From assembly GCF_021401135.1 (NCBI RefSeq), contig NZ_JACBFO010000001.1, positions 124,001 through 188,000 on the forward strand: a stretch of DNA of 64,000 nucleotides. The letters are read 5' to 3'. Shown here piece by piece: positions 1 through 10,314 of the stretch. Position numbers and translations under genes: made by a program. The number at the start of each line of letters is the position of its first letter. Positions within the stretch are counted from its first letter, which is position 1. This stretch comes from Azonexus sp. R2A61. Its GTDB lineage: Bacteria; Pseudomonadota; Gammaproteobacteria; Burkholderiales; Rhodocyclaceae. The notes under the pieces were generated by a model. It made no database searches. It was not told where the DNA came from and saw nothing but the letters and a program-made list of their open reading frames with translations.

Positions 1-753
1 CGGGCTGAACTGGCCAAACTGAAACCCGAGTTCTTCTCGGTCACCTACGGCGCCGGCGGCTCGACCCGCGAGCGCACTTTCGCCATCGTCCGCGAAATCG
101 CCAGTGAAGGCTTCGACGCCGCGCCGCACCTGTCGTGCATCGGCTCGACGCGCGAATCTATCCGTGAAATCCTGGCCGAGTTCAAAGCGACCGGCGTCCG
201 CCGCATCGTCGCCCTGCGCGGCGACCTGCCGTCGGGCATGGCCGAGGCCGGCGAATTCCGCTACGCCAACGAACTGGTCGAATTCATCCGCGCCGAAACC
301 GGCAATCATTTCAGCCTCGAAGTCGCCGCCTACCCGGAATGGCACCCGCAGGCACGCAGCCCGAAGGACGACCTCGACGCCTTTGCGCGCAAGGTCAAGG
401 CCGGCGCCAACTCGGCGATCACGCAGTATTTCTACAACGCCGACGCCTACTTCCATTTCGTCGACGAAGCACGCGCGCTCGGCGTCGACATCCCCATCGT
501 GCCCGGCATCATGCCCATCGTCGGCTTCACCAAGCTGGCCCGCTTCTCGGACGCCTGCGGCGCCGACCTGCCGCGCTGGATGCGCAAGAAGTTCGAGAGC
601 TTCGGCGACGACAGCGACTCGATCCGTGCTTTCGGCCTCGACCTGGTCACCGAGTTGTGCGAGCGCCTGCTCAAGGGCGGCGCCCCGGGGCTGCACTTCT
701 ACAGCATGAACCAGTCGGCGCTAACCACGGAAATCTGCCGCCGCCTGGGTTGA
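1..753 (+). CDS. metF: Methylenetetrahydrofolate reductase, 5' end outside window
   Basis: This is the C-terminal 250 residues of a FAD-dependent 5,10-methylenetetrahydrofolate reductase, which makes 5-methyl-THF for methionine synthesis in the cytosol. Frame 1 is open from the first base. It shows the family signature SVTYGAGGST near residue 14, then the LRGDLP segment near 73, the AAYPEWHP segment near 110 and the QYFYN motif near 140. The gene ends in TGA at 751-753. The full protein is usually about 275-290 residues, so only about 30 residues are missing. No internal defect is visible. Identification is firm; the start codon lies upstream of the window. Confidence 0.95.
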   Translation, partial: RAELAKLKPEFFSVTYGAGGSTRERTFAIVREIASEGFDAAPHLSCIGSTRESIREILAEFKATGVRRIVALRGDLPSGMAEAGEFRYANELVEFIRAETGNHFSLEVAAYPEWHPQARSPKDDLDAFARKVKAGANSAITQYFYNADAYFHFVDEARALGVDIPIVPGIMPIVGFTKLARFSDACGADLPRWMRKKFESFGDDSDSIRAFGLDLVTELCERLLKGGAPGLHFYSMNQSALTTEICRRLG

Positions 754-791
754 CCGCAGCAGAGACGCCGGTGCCGGAGTAAGATGTCGCG

Positions 792-1625
792 ATGGAACGT
801 CGCGAAGCCCTTCAGCGAATCGTCGAGCAGGCCGGACACGGGGAAATCGTCATGCCCACCGGGCTGGACCTGCCCCTGCGTATCGTCCGGGCCCTGGAAG
901 ACCCGGACTGCCATCTCGACCACGCAGCGCATCTGATCGGCAGCGACCCCCTGATCGCCGCTCGCGTCGTCGCCGTCGCCAACAGCGCCAGCTACGGCCG
1001 CAGCGGCAAGGCAATCACGAGCCTGCGCGACGCCCTGTCGCGGATCGGCCTGCGAACCGCCCGCACGCTGGCGATGGCCGTCGCCACCCGGCAACTGGCC
1101 GGCAATCCGAGCAGCCCCATCCTCCGTCACGCCAGTCAGACGCTATGGGAACACACGGCGCATGTTGCCGCACTGGCGCACGTGATTGCCCGCCGGGTCA
1201 CCCGACAGGATCCCGAAAGCGCCCTGTTCGCCGGCATCGTCCACGAACTGGGCGGCTTTTACCTGATATCGCGAGCCAACGACTTTCCCGGCCTGCTCGA
1301 TGGCGACCCCGCCGACTGGGTCGAACAGGCGGAGCCGGAAATCGGCCGCTTGCTGCTGCAACGCCTGGCGATTCCCGACAGCATCGTCGACGCCATCGAA
1401 TCGCTGTGGGAAGGCATGCTGGCCCTGCCGCCGCTATCGCTCGGCGACACGCTGCTGCTGGCCAACGACCTGGCGCCCGTACCGTCGCCGCTCTACGACG
1501 TCAGCAGCGAGCATGCCGCAGTCGCTCCGGTCATCGACGCCCTGGTCGACAACGACATGCTCAGCACCATCCTCGCCGAGTCGGCGGCCGAGGTCGAATC
1601 CCTGACCGCCGCGTTACGCTTCTGA
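792..1625 (+). CDS. HDOD domain-containing protein
   Basis: This 277-residue protein has an HDOD fold (HD-related output domain without phosphodiesterase activity) over roughly residues 10-210. The N-terminal LP..PLRIVRALEDPD region and the AARVVAVANSASYGR segment near residue 55 are typical, as are the SLRDALSRIGLRTARTLAM helix and HELGGFYL near 150. HDOD proteins act as cytosolic scaffolds in two-component and cyclic-di-GMP signalling. No second domain is attached. The ATG at 792 is preceded by only a weak ribosome site. It stands 38 bp after metF and ends one base before the convergent MscS gene, so it may be co-transcribed with metF. The specific pathway cannot be told from the sequence. 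Confidence 0.85.
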   Translation: MERREALQRIVEQAGHGEIVMPTGLDLPLRIVRALEDPDCHLDHAAHLIGSDPLIAARVVAVANSASYGRSGKAITSLRDALSRIGLRTARTLAMAVATRQLAGNPSSPILRHASQTLWEHTAHVAALAHVIARRVTRQDPESALFAGIVHELGGFYLISRANDFPGLLDGDPADWVEQAEPEIGRLLLQRLAIPDSIVDAIESLWEGMLALPPLSLGDTLLLANDLAPVPSPLYDVSSEHAAVAPVIDALVDNDMLSTILAESAAEVESLTAALRF

Positions 1626-1626
1626 C

Positions 1627-2451
1627 TCAGCCGCCCTGCGTGACGAGCACGTTCTGGGCCGGCATCGGCGCCGGGAAACCGGCTTCGGCCAACGCTTCCC
1701 GCAGCACCCGGTTGGTATCGAAATAAACCTGCCAGTAATGATCGTTATGACAGTAGGGGCGCACGGCCAACACCGGCCCCACCAGATTGAATTCCAGAAT
1801 ATCGACATCGACCGCCGGCTCGGCGAGCACATTCGGCAGTGCGGCAATCTTCTCCCGCAGCAAGTCGATCGCCGCCCGATGGTCGGCCGCACCGGACAAC
1901 TGACATTTCAAATCGACCCGCCGGAAGGGGTTGACCGCAAAGTTCTGGATGTTGTCACCAAATATCTTGTTGTTACCGACCACTGTCGACACGTTGTCCG
2001 GCGTATTCAACGTTGTGGCGAACAGACCGATTTCGGTCACCGTCCCGGTGATGCCGGCTACCGTCACAAAATCGCCGACCTTGAACGGCCGCAGCACGAT
2101 CAGGAAAGCTCCTGCGGCAAAATTGGCCAGCAAGCCGGCCCAGGCCGCGCCGATGGCGATACCGGCGCCGGCCACCAGTGCGGCGAACGTCGTCGTCTGC
2201 ACGCCGAAGTAGCCGAGGATGCCGACCACCAGGAATACGTTCAACGTCACCGACACCACCGAGCCAACGTAGCGCAGCACGGTCGGATCGACCTTCTGCC
2301 GCTCCAATGCGCGCCGGATCATGCCCAGCGCAATACCGATCAACCACCGCCCGATCACCCAGAAAGCGATCGCTGCCAGCAACTTCAGGCCGATGTCACT
2401 GACGGTAGCGACAACGACGTCCTGATAACGCGAAATATCCTGTTCGGTCAT
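1627..2451 (-). CDS. Small-conductance mechanosensitive channel, MscS family
   Basis: This 274-residue inner-membrane channel releases solutes on hypo-osmotic shock. Residues 10-95 hold three predicted membrane segments, the last being the Gly/Ala-rich pore helix (AALVAGAGIAIGAAWAG, about 90-106). The beta domain follows (VGDFVTVAGITGTV near 126, where MscS proteins carry a G-TGTV motif), then the alpha/beta C-terminal domain. Length fits the minimal MscS of E. coli (286 aa). The ATG at 2451 has a strong AGGAGA site 6 bp upstream. It converges with the HDOD gene with a one-base gap. The upstream 150 bp also carries the tRNA promoter on the other strand. Confidence 0.92.
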   Translation of the reverse strand: MTEQDISRYQDVVVATVSDIGLKLLAAIAFWVIGRWLIGIALGMIRRALERQKVDPTVLRYVGSVVSVTLNVFLVVGILGYFGVQTTTFAALVAGAGIAIGAAWAGLLANFAAGAFLIVLRPFKVGDFVTVAGITGTVTEIGLFATTLNTPDNVSTVVGNNKIFGDNIQNFAVNPFRRVDLKCQLSGAADHRAAIDLLREKIAALPNVLAEPAVDVDILEFNLVGPVLAVRPYCHNDHYWQVYFDTNRVLREALAEAGFPAPMPAQNVLVTQGG

Positions 2452-2558
2452 GCTCTTCTCCTCGAAACGAACCCACCTGACGGGGCCGGGGAAATTCTAG
2501 CGACGCCCGATGTCGCCGGTTCGGCCGCGCACGATTCTTCACAATTTCACGCAGGGTG

Positions 2559-2587
2559 TTGACGAGAGCCCGCCTAGTCTCTAGAAT
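2559..2587 (+). promoter_or_regulatory. Sigma-70 promoter of the tRNA-Lys pair
   Basis: TTGACG at 2559-2564 and TAGAAT at 2582-2587 are separated by exactly 17 bp, close to the consensus. The predicted start near 2594 lies about 12 bp before the first tRNA. Nothing else between the MscS start and the tRNAs needs a promoter on this strand. Confidence 0.8.
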
Positions 2588-2605
2588 TTCGGTTTCCCGT
2601 GGGGC

Positions 2606-2681
2606 GGGTCGGTAGCTCAGTCGGTAGAGCAGCGGACTTTTAATCCGTTGGTCGCGAGTTCGAATCTCGCCCGACCCACCA
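2606..2681 (+). tRNA. tRNA-Lys (anticodon TTT)
   Basis: This is a 76-nt cloverleaf with acceptor stem GGGTCGG/CCGACCC, D arm GCTC...GAGC, anticodon stem GCGGA/TCCGT with loop CTTTTAA (anticodon TTT), T arm GCGAG/CTCGC with loop TTCGAAT, discriminator A and an encoded CCA end. All stems pair. It is first in a two-gene lysine tRNA transcript. Confidence 0.98.
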
Positions 2682-2691
2682 GAAAAATTCT

Positions 2692-2767
2692 GGGTCGTTA
2701 GCTCAGTTGGTAGAGCAGCGGACTCTTAATCCGTAGGTCGAGTGTTCGAATCACTCACGACCCACCA
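2692..2767 (+). tRNA. tRNA-Lys (anticodon CTT)
   Basis: This is a 76-nt cloverleaf starting 10 bp after the first tRNA. The acceptor stem is GGGTCGT/ACGACCC, the anticodon loop CTCTTAA (anticodon CTT, with the family GCGGA/TCCGT stem) and the T arm GAGTG/CACTC with TTCGAAT. CCA is encoded. It is clearly a paralogue of its neighbour but reads AAG codons, which dominate in GC-rich genomes. Confidence 0.98.
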
Positions 2768-2775
2768 GAATGCCC

Positions 2776-2803
2776 AAGGCCCGTGTTTCGACACGGGCCT
2801 TTT
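2776..2803 (+). terminator. Rho-independent terminator after the tRNA-Lys pair
   Basis: The stem AAGGCCCGTG/CACGGGCCTT has a small TTCG-containing loop and is followed by TTTTCATTTTT. It lies 9 bp after the CCA end of the second tRNA. Confidence 0.85.
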
Positions 2804-2834
2804 CATTTTTCGGCTCGCTCAGTCGCAGTCGGCA

Positions 2835-2863
2835 TAAAAAAGGCCCGTCCGGAGACGGGCCTT
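2835..2863 (-). terminator. Rho-independent terminator of the proQ-like gene
   Basis: On the minus strand the 10-bp stem AAGGCCCGTC/GACGGGCCTT with a four-base loop is followed by a run of T (plus-strand A at 2835-2841). It stands 25 bp beyond the stop of the ProQ/FinO gene. Confidence 0.85.
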
Positions 2864-2887
2864 CATCGTCTTTCCTGCGGTCGACCG

Positions 2888-3304
2888 TTACTTGCGGCCG
2901 AATTTCTGGGTCAGTTCCAGCAGCTTCTGCTGCTTGCGCTCCTCGGCACGGGCCACCGCCTCGTTCGCCTTGCGCTGTTCGGCCTGCTTCTTGAAGCGTT
3001 CCTTGAGCAATTCGCTGGCATGCAGGCGGTTCTCATCGGTCACTTCGCCGGCCGGCGTACCGTCCAGATTCAGGCGCTGCGTGCCTTTTTCCATTTCCTT
3101 GAGATAGCGGGTAGCCATTGTGTGATTGCGCATGGCAACGCGCAGCGACTTTTTGCTGATCTCCGGCATGGCGGCGAACAACTGCTTGTCGATACCGATG
3201 GCAAGCGGGCTGAAATCACGGAAGACGGCATAACGTTCCTGCAGCGCCTTGAGCAATGCACGGACGTCGGTCGTCTTTTCGGTCTGGGTTTCGATGGCAG
3301 TCAT
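2888..3304 (-). CDS. ProQ/FinO family RNA-binding protein
   Basis: This is a small RNA chaperone of the ProQ/FinO family. The domain occupies roughly residues 15-100: an L..L.E.Y.VF.D..PLAIGI segment near 20-45, then ISKKSLRVAMRNHT near 55 and a Y....G..R.NLDG segment near 75-85. A Lys/Arg-rich coiled tail follows. Such proteins bind structured 3' ends of mRNAs and small RNAs. I chose the ATG at 3304; an in-frame TTG at 3325 would add seven residues. About 138 residues is shorter than E. coli ProQ (232 aa), which has an extra C-terminal domain. The gene is a single unit with its own terminator. Confidence 0.88.
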   Translation of the reverse strand: MTAIETQTEKTTDVRALLKALQERYAVFRDFSPLAIGIDKQLFAAMPEISKKSLRVAMRNHTMATRYLKEMEKGTQRLNLDGTPAGEVTDENRLHASELLKERFKKQAEQRKANEAVARAEERKQQKLLELTQKFGRK

Positions 3305-3376
3305 GGTGAAGCGGTCCCGGAACAAGGCGCGAAGGGTAGCACGTTTGGCCGCCTCGCGCCGCCCTTCCGGCCTTGT

Positions 3377-4252
3377 TCAGACGCCATTCCGACGAAACCA
3401 GGCAAGCATCCGCTTCCAGCCGTCTTCGGCATCTTCCTTGCGATAGCTGGCCCGGTAATCGGCATGGAAGGCATGCGGTGCGTTGTCGTACAGCACGATT
3501 TCCGATGCCTGCGCCGCATGGCCACCCTGTTTCAGCGAGGCCTCCATCGCTTCGATGCTATCCAGCGGGATACCGGTATCCAGGCCGCCATACAGACCAA
3601 GTACCGGCGCCTTCAGGTCGCCGACGATATCCGCGGGATGACGAGGCGTGAATTCGTTGGTCGGACCAACCAGCCGGCCATACCAGGCGACACCGGCCTT
3701 CAGCGAGGGATTGTGGGCGGCATAGAGCCAGGTGATGCGCCCGCCCCAGCAAAACCCGGTCATCGCCAGGCGCGTCGTGTCGCCCCCGTGAGCCGCCGCC
3801 CAGACCACGCTGGCATCGAGATCCTGCATCACCTGGGCGTCCGGCGTCCGCCCGCTGATCTTCTCGATGATCTCGGCCACGCTCTGGATTTCGCGCGGAT
3901 TGCCCTGCCGGGCGAACAGTTCCGGCGCAACGACGAAATAGCCCAGCTTGGCCAGGCGCCGGGCGGTATCGCGGATGTATTCATGAACACCGAAGATTTC
4001 CGAAATCAGCAGCACGACAGGTGGCTTCTCGACGTTGGCCGGTACCGCCCGATAGGCGACCATCTCGCCATCGGCAACCGGTACCCTGACTTCACCTTCG
4101 TGCAGGCCGACAGCGTCGGTATGGATCGCCGTCTGTGCGGCGACCGGCAAGGTGGCCAGCGCGAAGCCGGCGCCCAGGCTGCCGACCAGAAAACTGCGCC
4201 GGTCTACGGCACGTCCGGGCAACAGGCTGTCGAATTCGGATCGATCGTTCAT
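3377..4252 (-). CDS. Dienelactone hydrolase family protein, Tat-exported
   Basis: This 291-residue alpha/beta hydrolase has a twin-arginine signal (DRRSFLVGS at about residue 17) and a hydrophobic stretch ending in VAAQ near 40, so it is probably periplasmic. The catalytic triad of dienelactone hydrolases is visible: Cys in GFCWGG near 166, Asp in the GGLDTGIP turn near 218 and His in APHAFHADYR near 257. The family hydrolyses lactones or esters; the natural substrate here is unknown. The ATG at 4252 follows a GGAG site. It stands 25 bp downstream of rng and may share its transcript. Confidence 0.88.
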   Translation of the reverse strand: MNDRSEFDSLLPGRAVDRRSFLVGSLGAGFALATLPVAAQTAIHTDAVGLHEGEVRVPVADGEMVAYRAVPANVEKPPVVLLISEIFGVHEYIRDTARRLAKLGYFVVAPELFARQGNPREIQSVAEIIEKISGRTPDAQVMQDLDASVVWAAAHGGDTTRLAMTGFCWGGRITWLYAAHNPSLKAGVAWYGRLVGPTNEFTPRHPADIVGDLKAPVLGLYGGLDTGIPLDSIEAMEASLKQGGHAAQASEIVLYDNAPHAFHADYRASYRKEDAEDGWKRMLAWFRRNGV

Positions 4253-4277
4253 CGGAGTCTCCTTTGTCGTTGTCGTG

Positions 4278-5747
4278 TCACATCAAAACGATGTCGTACT
4301 GCTCGGGGGAATAACTCGCTTCGGATTGCAGGGATACGGCCTTGCCGATGAAGTCGGAGAGCATCGCCAGCGACTGCGATTCCTCGTCCAGAAACAGGTC
4401 GACGACGGCCGGGCCGGCCAGGATGCGGTACTCGCGGGCATTGAACTGCCGGGCTTCGCGCAGCAGTTCGCGCAGGATTTCGTAAGCGACCGTCCGCGCC
4501 GTCTTGACCTCGCCGCGCCCGCCGCAGGTCGGGCAGGTTTCGCACAGCACATGGGCCAGCGATTCCCGGGTGCGCTTGCGGGTCATCTCGACCAGGCCCA
4601 GTTGCGTGAAGCCGTTGACCGTCAGTCGCGTATGGTCGCGCGCCAACGCCTTGTTGAACTCTTCCAGCACCGCCTTCTTGTGCTCCTCGTTCTCCATGTC
4701 GATGAAATCGACAATGATGATGCCGCCAAGGTTCCGCAAGCGCAGCTGGCGGGCGATGGTGACTGCCGCTTCCAGATTGGTCTTGAAGATGGTGTCGTCG
4801 AAATTGCGCACGCCGACGAAACCGCCGGTATTGACGTCGATCGTCGTCATTGCCTCGGTCTGGTCGATGATCAGGTAGCCACCGGATTTGAGATCGACGC
4901 GACGGGCCAGCGCCTTCTGGATTTCCTCCTCGACGCCGTGCAGGTCGAACAGCGTGCGCTGACCGGTGTAGTGCTCGAGCAGCGGCACCACGGCCGGCGT
5001 GAACTCCTGGGCAAACGCCAGCAGCTTCTGGAAGTTCTCGCGCGAGTCGATGACGATGCGCGTGCTTTCCGGATTGACGAAGTCGCGCAGCACGCGCAGA
5101 CCGAGCGACAGTTCCTGATAGAGCAGGCAGGGCGGTGCGCTGACCCTGGCCTTGTCGCGGATGTCCGACCAGACCTTGCGCAGGTAGGCAATATCGGCGG
5201 CGAATTCGTCGTCGCTGGCGTTCTCGGCCATGGTGCGGACGATGAAACCGCCCTTCTCGTCTTCCGGCACCAGCCGCGTGATCTTCTCGCGCAGCATCTC
5301 GCGCTCGGCTTCCGACTCGATACGCTGCGAAATGCCGATATGCTTTTCCTGCGGCAGATAGACCAGCATCCGTCCGGCGATCGAAATCTGCGTGGACAGC
5401 CGGGCACCCTTGGTGCCGATCGGATCCTTGACCACCTGCACGACGATGCTCTGGCCTTCGTGCAGGATGCGCTCGATCGGCCGCGGCTCGGTGTTGCGTT
5501 GCTCAGGATGGCTGTCGCGCGGCAACCAGATGTCGGCGACATGCAGGAAAGCCGTGCGTTCCAGGCCGACATCGACGAAGGCCGACTGCATGCCGGGCAG
5601 AATGCGCACGATGCGGCCGAGATAGACGTTGCCGACCAGACCGCGGCTGGCCGTCCGCTCGATGTGCAGCTCCTGCGCCACCCCCTGTTGCATCACGGCA
5701 ACGCGCGTCTCCTGCGGCGTGAAGTTGATCAGTATTTCTTCAGTCAT
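4278..5747 (-). CDS. rng: Ribonuclease G
   Basis: This endoribonuclease of 489 residues matures the 16S rRNA 5' end and takes part in mRNA decay. An S1 RNA-binding domain lies near residues 35-125 (GNVYLGRIVRILPGMQSAFVD). The RNase E/G catalytic core contains IDVNTGGFVG near 300 and IIIVDFIDM near 345, which carry the metal-binding aspartates. The zinc-link cysteines CETCPTCGG lie near 405. There is no long RNase E C-terminal scaffold, which marks it as RNase G rather than E. The start ATG at 5747 faces the divergent trhP gene with a 35-bp gap. Confidence 0.95.
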   Translation of the reverse strand: MTEEILINFTPQETRVAVMQQGVAQELHIERTASRGLVGNVYLGRIVRILPGMQSAFVDVGLERTAFLHVADIWLPRDSHPEQRNTEPRPIERILHEGQSIVVQVVKDPIGTKGARLSTQISIAGRMLVYLPQEKHIGISQRIESEAEREMLREKITRLVPEDEKGGFIVRTMAENASDDEFAADIAYLRKVWSDIRDKARVSAPPCLLYQELSLGLRVLRDFVNPESTRIVIDSRENFQKLLAFAQEFTPAVVPLLEHYTGQRTLFDLHGVEEEIQKALARRVDLKSGGYLIIDQTEAMTTIDVNTGGFVGVRNFDDTIFKTNLEAAVTIARQLRLRNLGGIIIVDFIDMENEEHKKAVLEEFNKALARDHTRLTVNGFTQLGLVEMTRKRTRESLAHVLCETCPTCGGRGEVKTARTVAYEILRELLREARQFNAREYRILAGPAVVDLFLDEESQSLAMLSDFIGKAVSLQSEASYSPEQYDIVLM

Positions 5748-5782
5748 AAGCGATAGAATCCCCGGTTTTTCAAGATTTTACT

Positions 5783-7075
5783 ATGCGCAAGGCGCCAGAA
5801 CTCCTCGCCCCGGCCGGCTCGCTCGACATGATGCGGACCGCCTTCGCCTTCGGCGCCGACGCGATCTACGCCGGCCAGCCGCGCTACAGCCTGCGCGTGC
5901 GCAACAACGAGTTCGGCACGCTGGAGAAACTCGGCGCCGGCATCGCCGAGGCGCACGCCCTAGGCAAGCAGTTCTTCGTCGTCAGCAACATCATTCCGCA
6001 CAACGCCAAGCTCGCCACCTATCTCGCCGACATGGCGCCGGTGATCGCGCTCAAGCCGGACGCACTGATCATGTCCGACCCCGGCCTGATCGACATGGTG
6101 CGCACGCAGTGGCCGGATCTGGTGATCCATCTGTCGGTGCAGGCCAATACGGTGAACTGGGCGGCGGTCCGTTTCTGGCAAAAGATGGGCGTCGACCGCA
6201 TCATCCTGTCGCGCGAGCTGTCGCTCGACGAAGTCGCCGAAATCCGCCAGCAATGCCCGGACATCGAGCTCGAGGTCTTCGTGCACGGCGCGCTGTGCAT
6301 CGCCTATTCCGGCCGCTGCCTGCTCTCCGGCTACTTCAACCACCGCGATCCGAACCAGGGCACCTGCACCAATTCCTGCCGCTGGGACTACAAGGTATCG
6401 ACCTCTGACGGCGCGCCCTTGCCGGCCGGCCAACCCGTCAATTTCTACAGCCACGCCGACCAGGAAATCCTGCTCGAGGAACGCCAGCGCCCCGGCGAAT
6501 TGATGCCGATCGAGGAAGACGAGCACGGCACCTACATCATGAACTCGAAGGACCTGCGCGCCATCGAGCACGTCCATCGGCTGACCGAGATCGGTATCGA
6601 TTCGCTGAAGATCGAGGGCCGCACCAAGAGCCCCTACTACGTCGCCCGCACCTGCCAGGCCTACCGCCAGGCGATCGACGACGCCGTCGCCGGCCGGCCG
6701 TTCGACCCGAGCCTGCTCGGCACCCTGGAGAACCTGGCCAACCGCGGCTACACCGACGGCTTCTACCAGCGCCACCATGACGCCGACTACCAGAACTACC
6801 TGCGCGGCCATTCCGAGTCGGACAAGAGCCAGTACGTCGGCGATGCCGTCGCCTTCGACGCGGCGCGCGGGCTGATGCAGATCGAGGTCAAGAACCGTTT
6901 TTTTTCCGGCGATCGCATCGAGCTTGTCCACCGGAACGGCAACCGGACGTTAAGCATCACGCGCATGGAAAATGCCGCCGGCGAGCCGTTGACCGTGGCA
7001 CCCGGCAGCGGCCATCGCGTCTGGATCGACTGCCCCGCTTCGCATACCGGCGCCTTTGTCGCGCGGCTGTTCTGA
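5783..7075 (+). CDS. trhP: U32-family tRNA uridine(34) hydroxylase
   Basis: This 430-residue U32 protein is of the YegQ/TrhP type, which hydroxylates U34 of certain tRNAs on the way to cmo5U. It begins with ELLAPAGS and carries the U32 core FVHGALCIAYSGRCLLSG near residue 170, followed by the cysteines of GTCTNSCRW near 195 that bind an iron-sulfur cluster. A second signature, SLKIEGRTKSPYYVA, is near 275. Length matches E. coli YegQ (453 aa). The start ATG lies 35 bp from the divergent rng start, so their promoters must overlap. Older annotation calls this family collagenase-like peptidase. Confidence 0.92.
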   Translation: MRKAPELLAPAGSLDMMRTAFAFGADAIYAGQPRYSLRVRNNEFGTLEKLGAGIAEAHALGKQFFVVSNIIPHNAKLATYLADMAPVIALKPDALIMSDPGLIDMVRTQWPDLVIHLSVQANTVNWAAVRFWQKMGVDRIILSRELSLDEVAEIRQQCPDIELEVFVHGALCIAYSGRCLLSGYFNHRDPNQGTCTNSCRWDYKVSTSDGAPLPAGQPVNFYSHADQEILLEERQRPGELMPIEEDEHGTYIMNSKDLRAIEHVHRLTEIGIDSLKIEGRTKSPYYVARTCQAYRQAIDDAVAGRPFDPSLLGTLENLANRGYTDGFYQRHHDADYQNYLRGHSESDKSQYVGDAVAFDAARGLMQIEVKNRFFSGDRIELVHRNGNRTLSITRMENAAGEPLTVAPGSGHRVWIDCPASHTGAFVARLF

Positions 7076-7123
7076 ACGCGGCGCGTTTTGTGCAATGCAG
7101 CAATCCCTTGTAAAATAACCGTC

Positions 7124-8227
7124 ATGAAAACCGCCCCGTCACGCATGCCGCTGATCGATGCCCTGAAGGCCGTCGCATCGCAGCTCGTGATGCTTCATCA
7201 CATCGCCATCTACGGTCCGCTGGCCGCTGCCGGCGCACTGCACTTTCCCGAACTGAGCGGCTGGTTTGCCGAATACGGGCGCATCGCGGTCCAGGTATTC
7301 CTGGTCATCGGCGGTTTCCTGGCTGCCCGCAGCCTGTCGCCGGATGGCCGGGCGCTGGCCGACAACCCGCTGCCGCTGATCGGCCGCCGTTATCTGCGGC
7401 TGGTCCTGCCCTTTCTGGTTGCCATCACCTTCGCCGTCATCGCCTCGGCAATCGCCGATCAGTGGATGAGCGATCCGGCCGTGCCCGAGCGAGCCAGCTT
7501 CGGCCAGTGGCTGGCCCACGCGCTGCTGCTGCATGGCGTGCTCGGCGCCGATTCGCTGTCGGCCGGGGTCTGGTACGTGGCCATCGATTTCCAGCTGTTC
7601 GCATTGTTCGCGCTGCTGCTGTGGGCCGGCCGACGGCCGCTCGGCGTGCTGGCCGGCGTGCTCGGCATGGCCCTGCTGTCGCTGTTCTGGTTCAACCGCC
7701 ATGCCGAACTGGACAACTGGGCGATCTACTTTTTCGGTGCCTACGGCCTCGGTGCTGCCGCCTGGTGGGCCTCGACCCGCGGCCGACTGCACATCTGGCT
7801 CGGGGTCATCGCCACGGTCGGTGTCGCGGCACTGGTCGAGGATTTCCGGCTGCGCATCGCACTGGCGCTGGTCGTCGCCCTGCTGCTCGGCTTCAGCCGG
7901 CGCAGCGGCCTGCTCGAACGCTGGCCGGACAATCCGCTGCTGGCCTGGCTGGGGCGCATTTCCTACTCGGTGTTCCTGGTCCATTTCCCGGTGCTGTTGC
8001 TGCTCAACGGATTGTTCTCGATGGGCGGCAGCGAGGGAGGCATGTCGGTCCTGGTCACGCTGATCGCCACCTGGGTGACCTGCGTCTGGGCCGGTTCGCT
8101 GTTCCATCACTGGATCGAGGCGCCTTCGGCCCGCTGGCGTCTGCCGTTCCGCCTGCCGCGCCCGGCCTTGCCGCAGCGTTTCTCGCTGCGTCATCAAGCC
8201 GCCCGCTCCGCTGCCGACCGCGGCTGA
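7124..8227 (+). CDS. Acyltransferase family 3 membrane protein
   Basis: This 367-residue integral membrane protein has about ten hydrophobic segments. The N-terminal acyltransferase-3 features are present: IDALKAVASQLVMLHHI (residues 7-23) with the conserved His pair and QVFLVIGGFLAA near 55. Family members acetylate or acylate sugars and lipids at the cell surface; the target is unknown. I chose the ATG at 7124; the frame is open to a TTG at 7088 but no ribosome site supports it. A TAAAAT element lies just before the ATG. It ends three bases before the convergent acetoacetyl-CoA synthetase. Confidence 0.85.
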   Translation: MKTAPSRMPLIDALKAVASQLVMLHHIAIYGPLAAAGALHFPELSGWFAEYGRIAVQVFLVIGGFLAARSLSPDGRALADNPLPLIGRRYLRLVLPFLVAITFAVIASAIADQWMSDPAVPERASFGQWLAHALLLHGVLGADSLSAGVWYVAIDFQLFALFALLLWAGRRPLGVLAGVLGMALLSLFWFNRHAELDNWAIYFFGAYGLGAAAWWASTRGRLHIWLGVIATVGVAALVEDFRLRIALALVVALLLGFSRRSGLLERWPDNPLLAWLGRISYSVFLVHFPVLLLLNGLFSMGGSEGGMSVLVTLIATWVTCVWAGSLFHHWIEAPSARWRLPFRLPRPALPQRFSLRHQAARSAADRG

Positions 8228-8230
8228 CGC

Positions 8231-10189
<1,959 letters not shown>

Positions 10190-10314
10190 CGCAATACTCG
10201 TCGAAAGGGATGGCAACCAGCTTAGCGCCGGCCCGTCCCGATGCCAGCCGGGCAAACCCTAATGTCGCCCGCCTGCTAAGATGCCCGCCTGCCGACAACA
10301 AGGGGAACACAACG

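Noticed and set aside
2783..4351. Long plus-strand open frame of 522 codons opposite the proQ-like, hydrolase and rng genes
   Set aside because: It lies antisense to three well-supported genes, has no ribosome site or recognisable domain, and is of the kind made by GC-rich codon bias.
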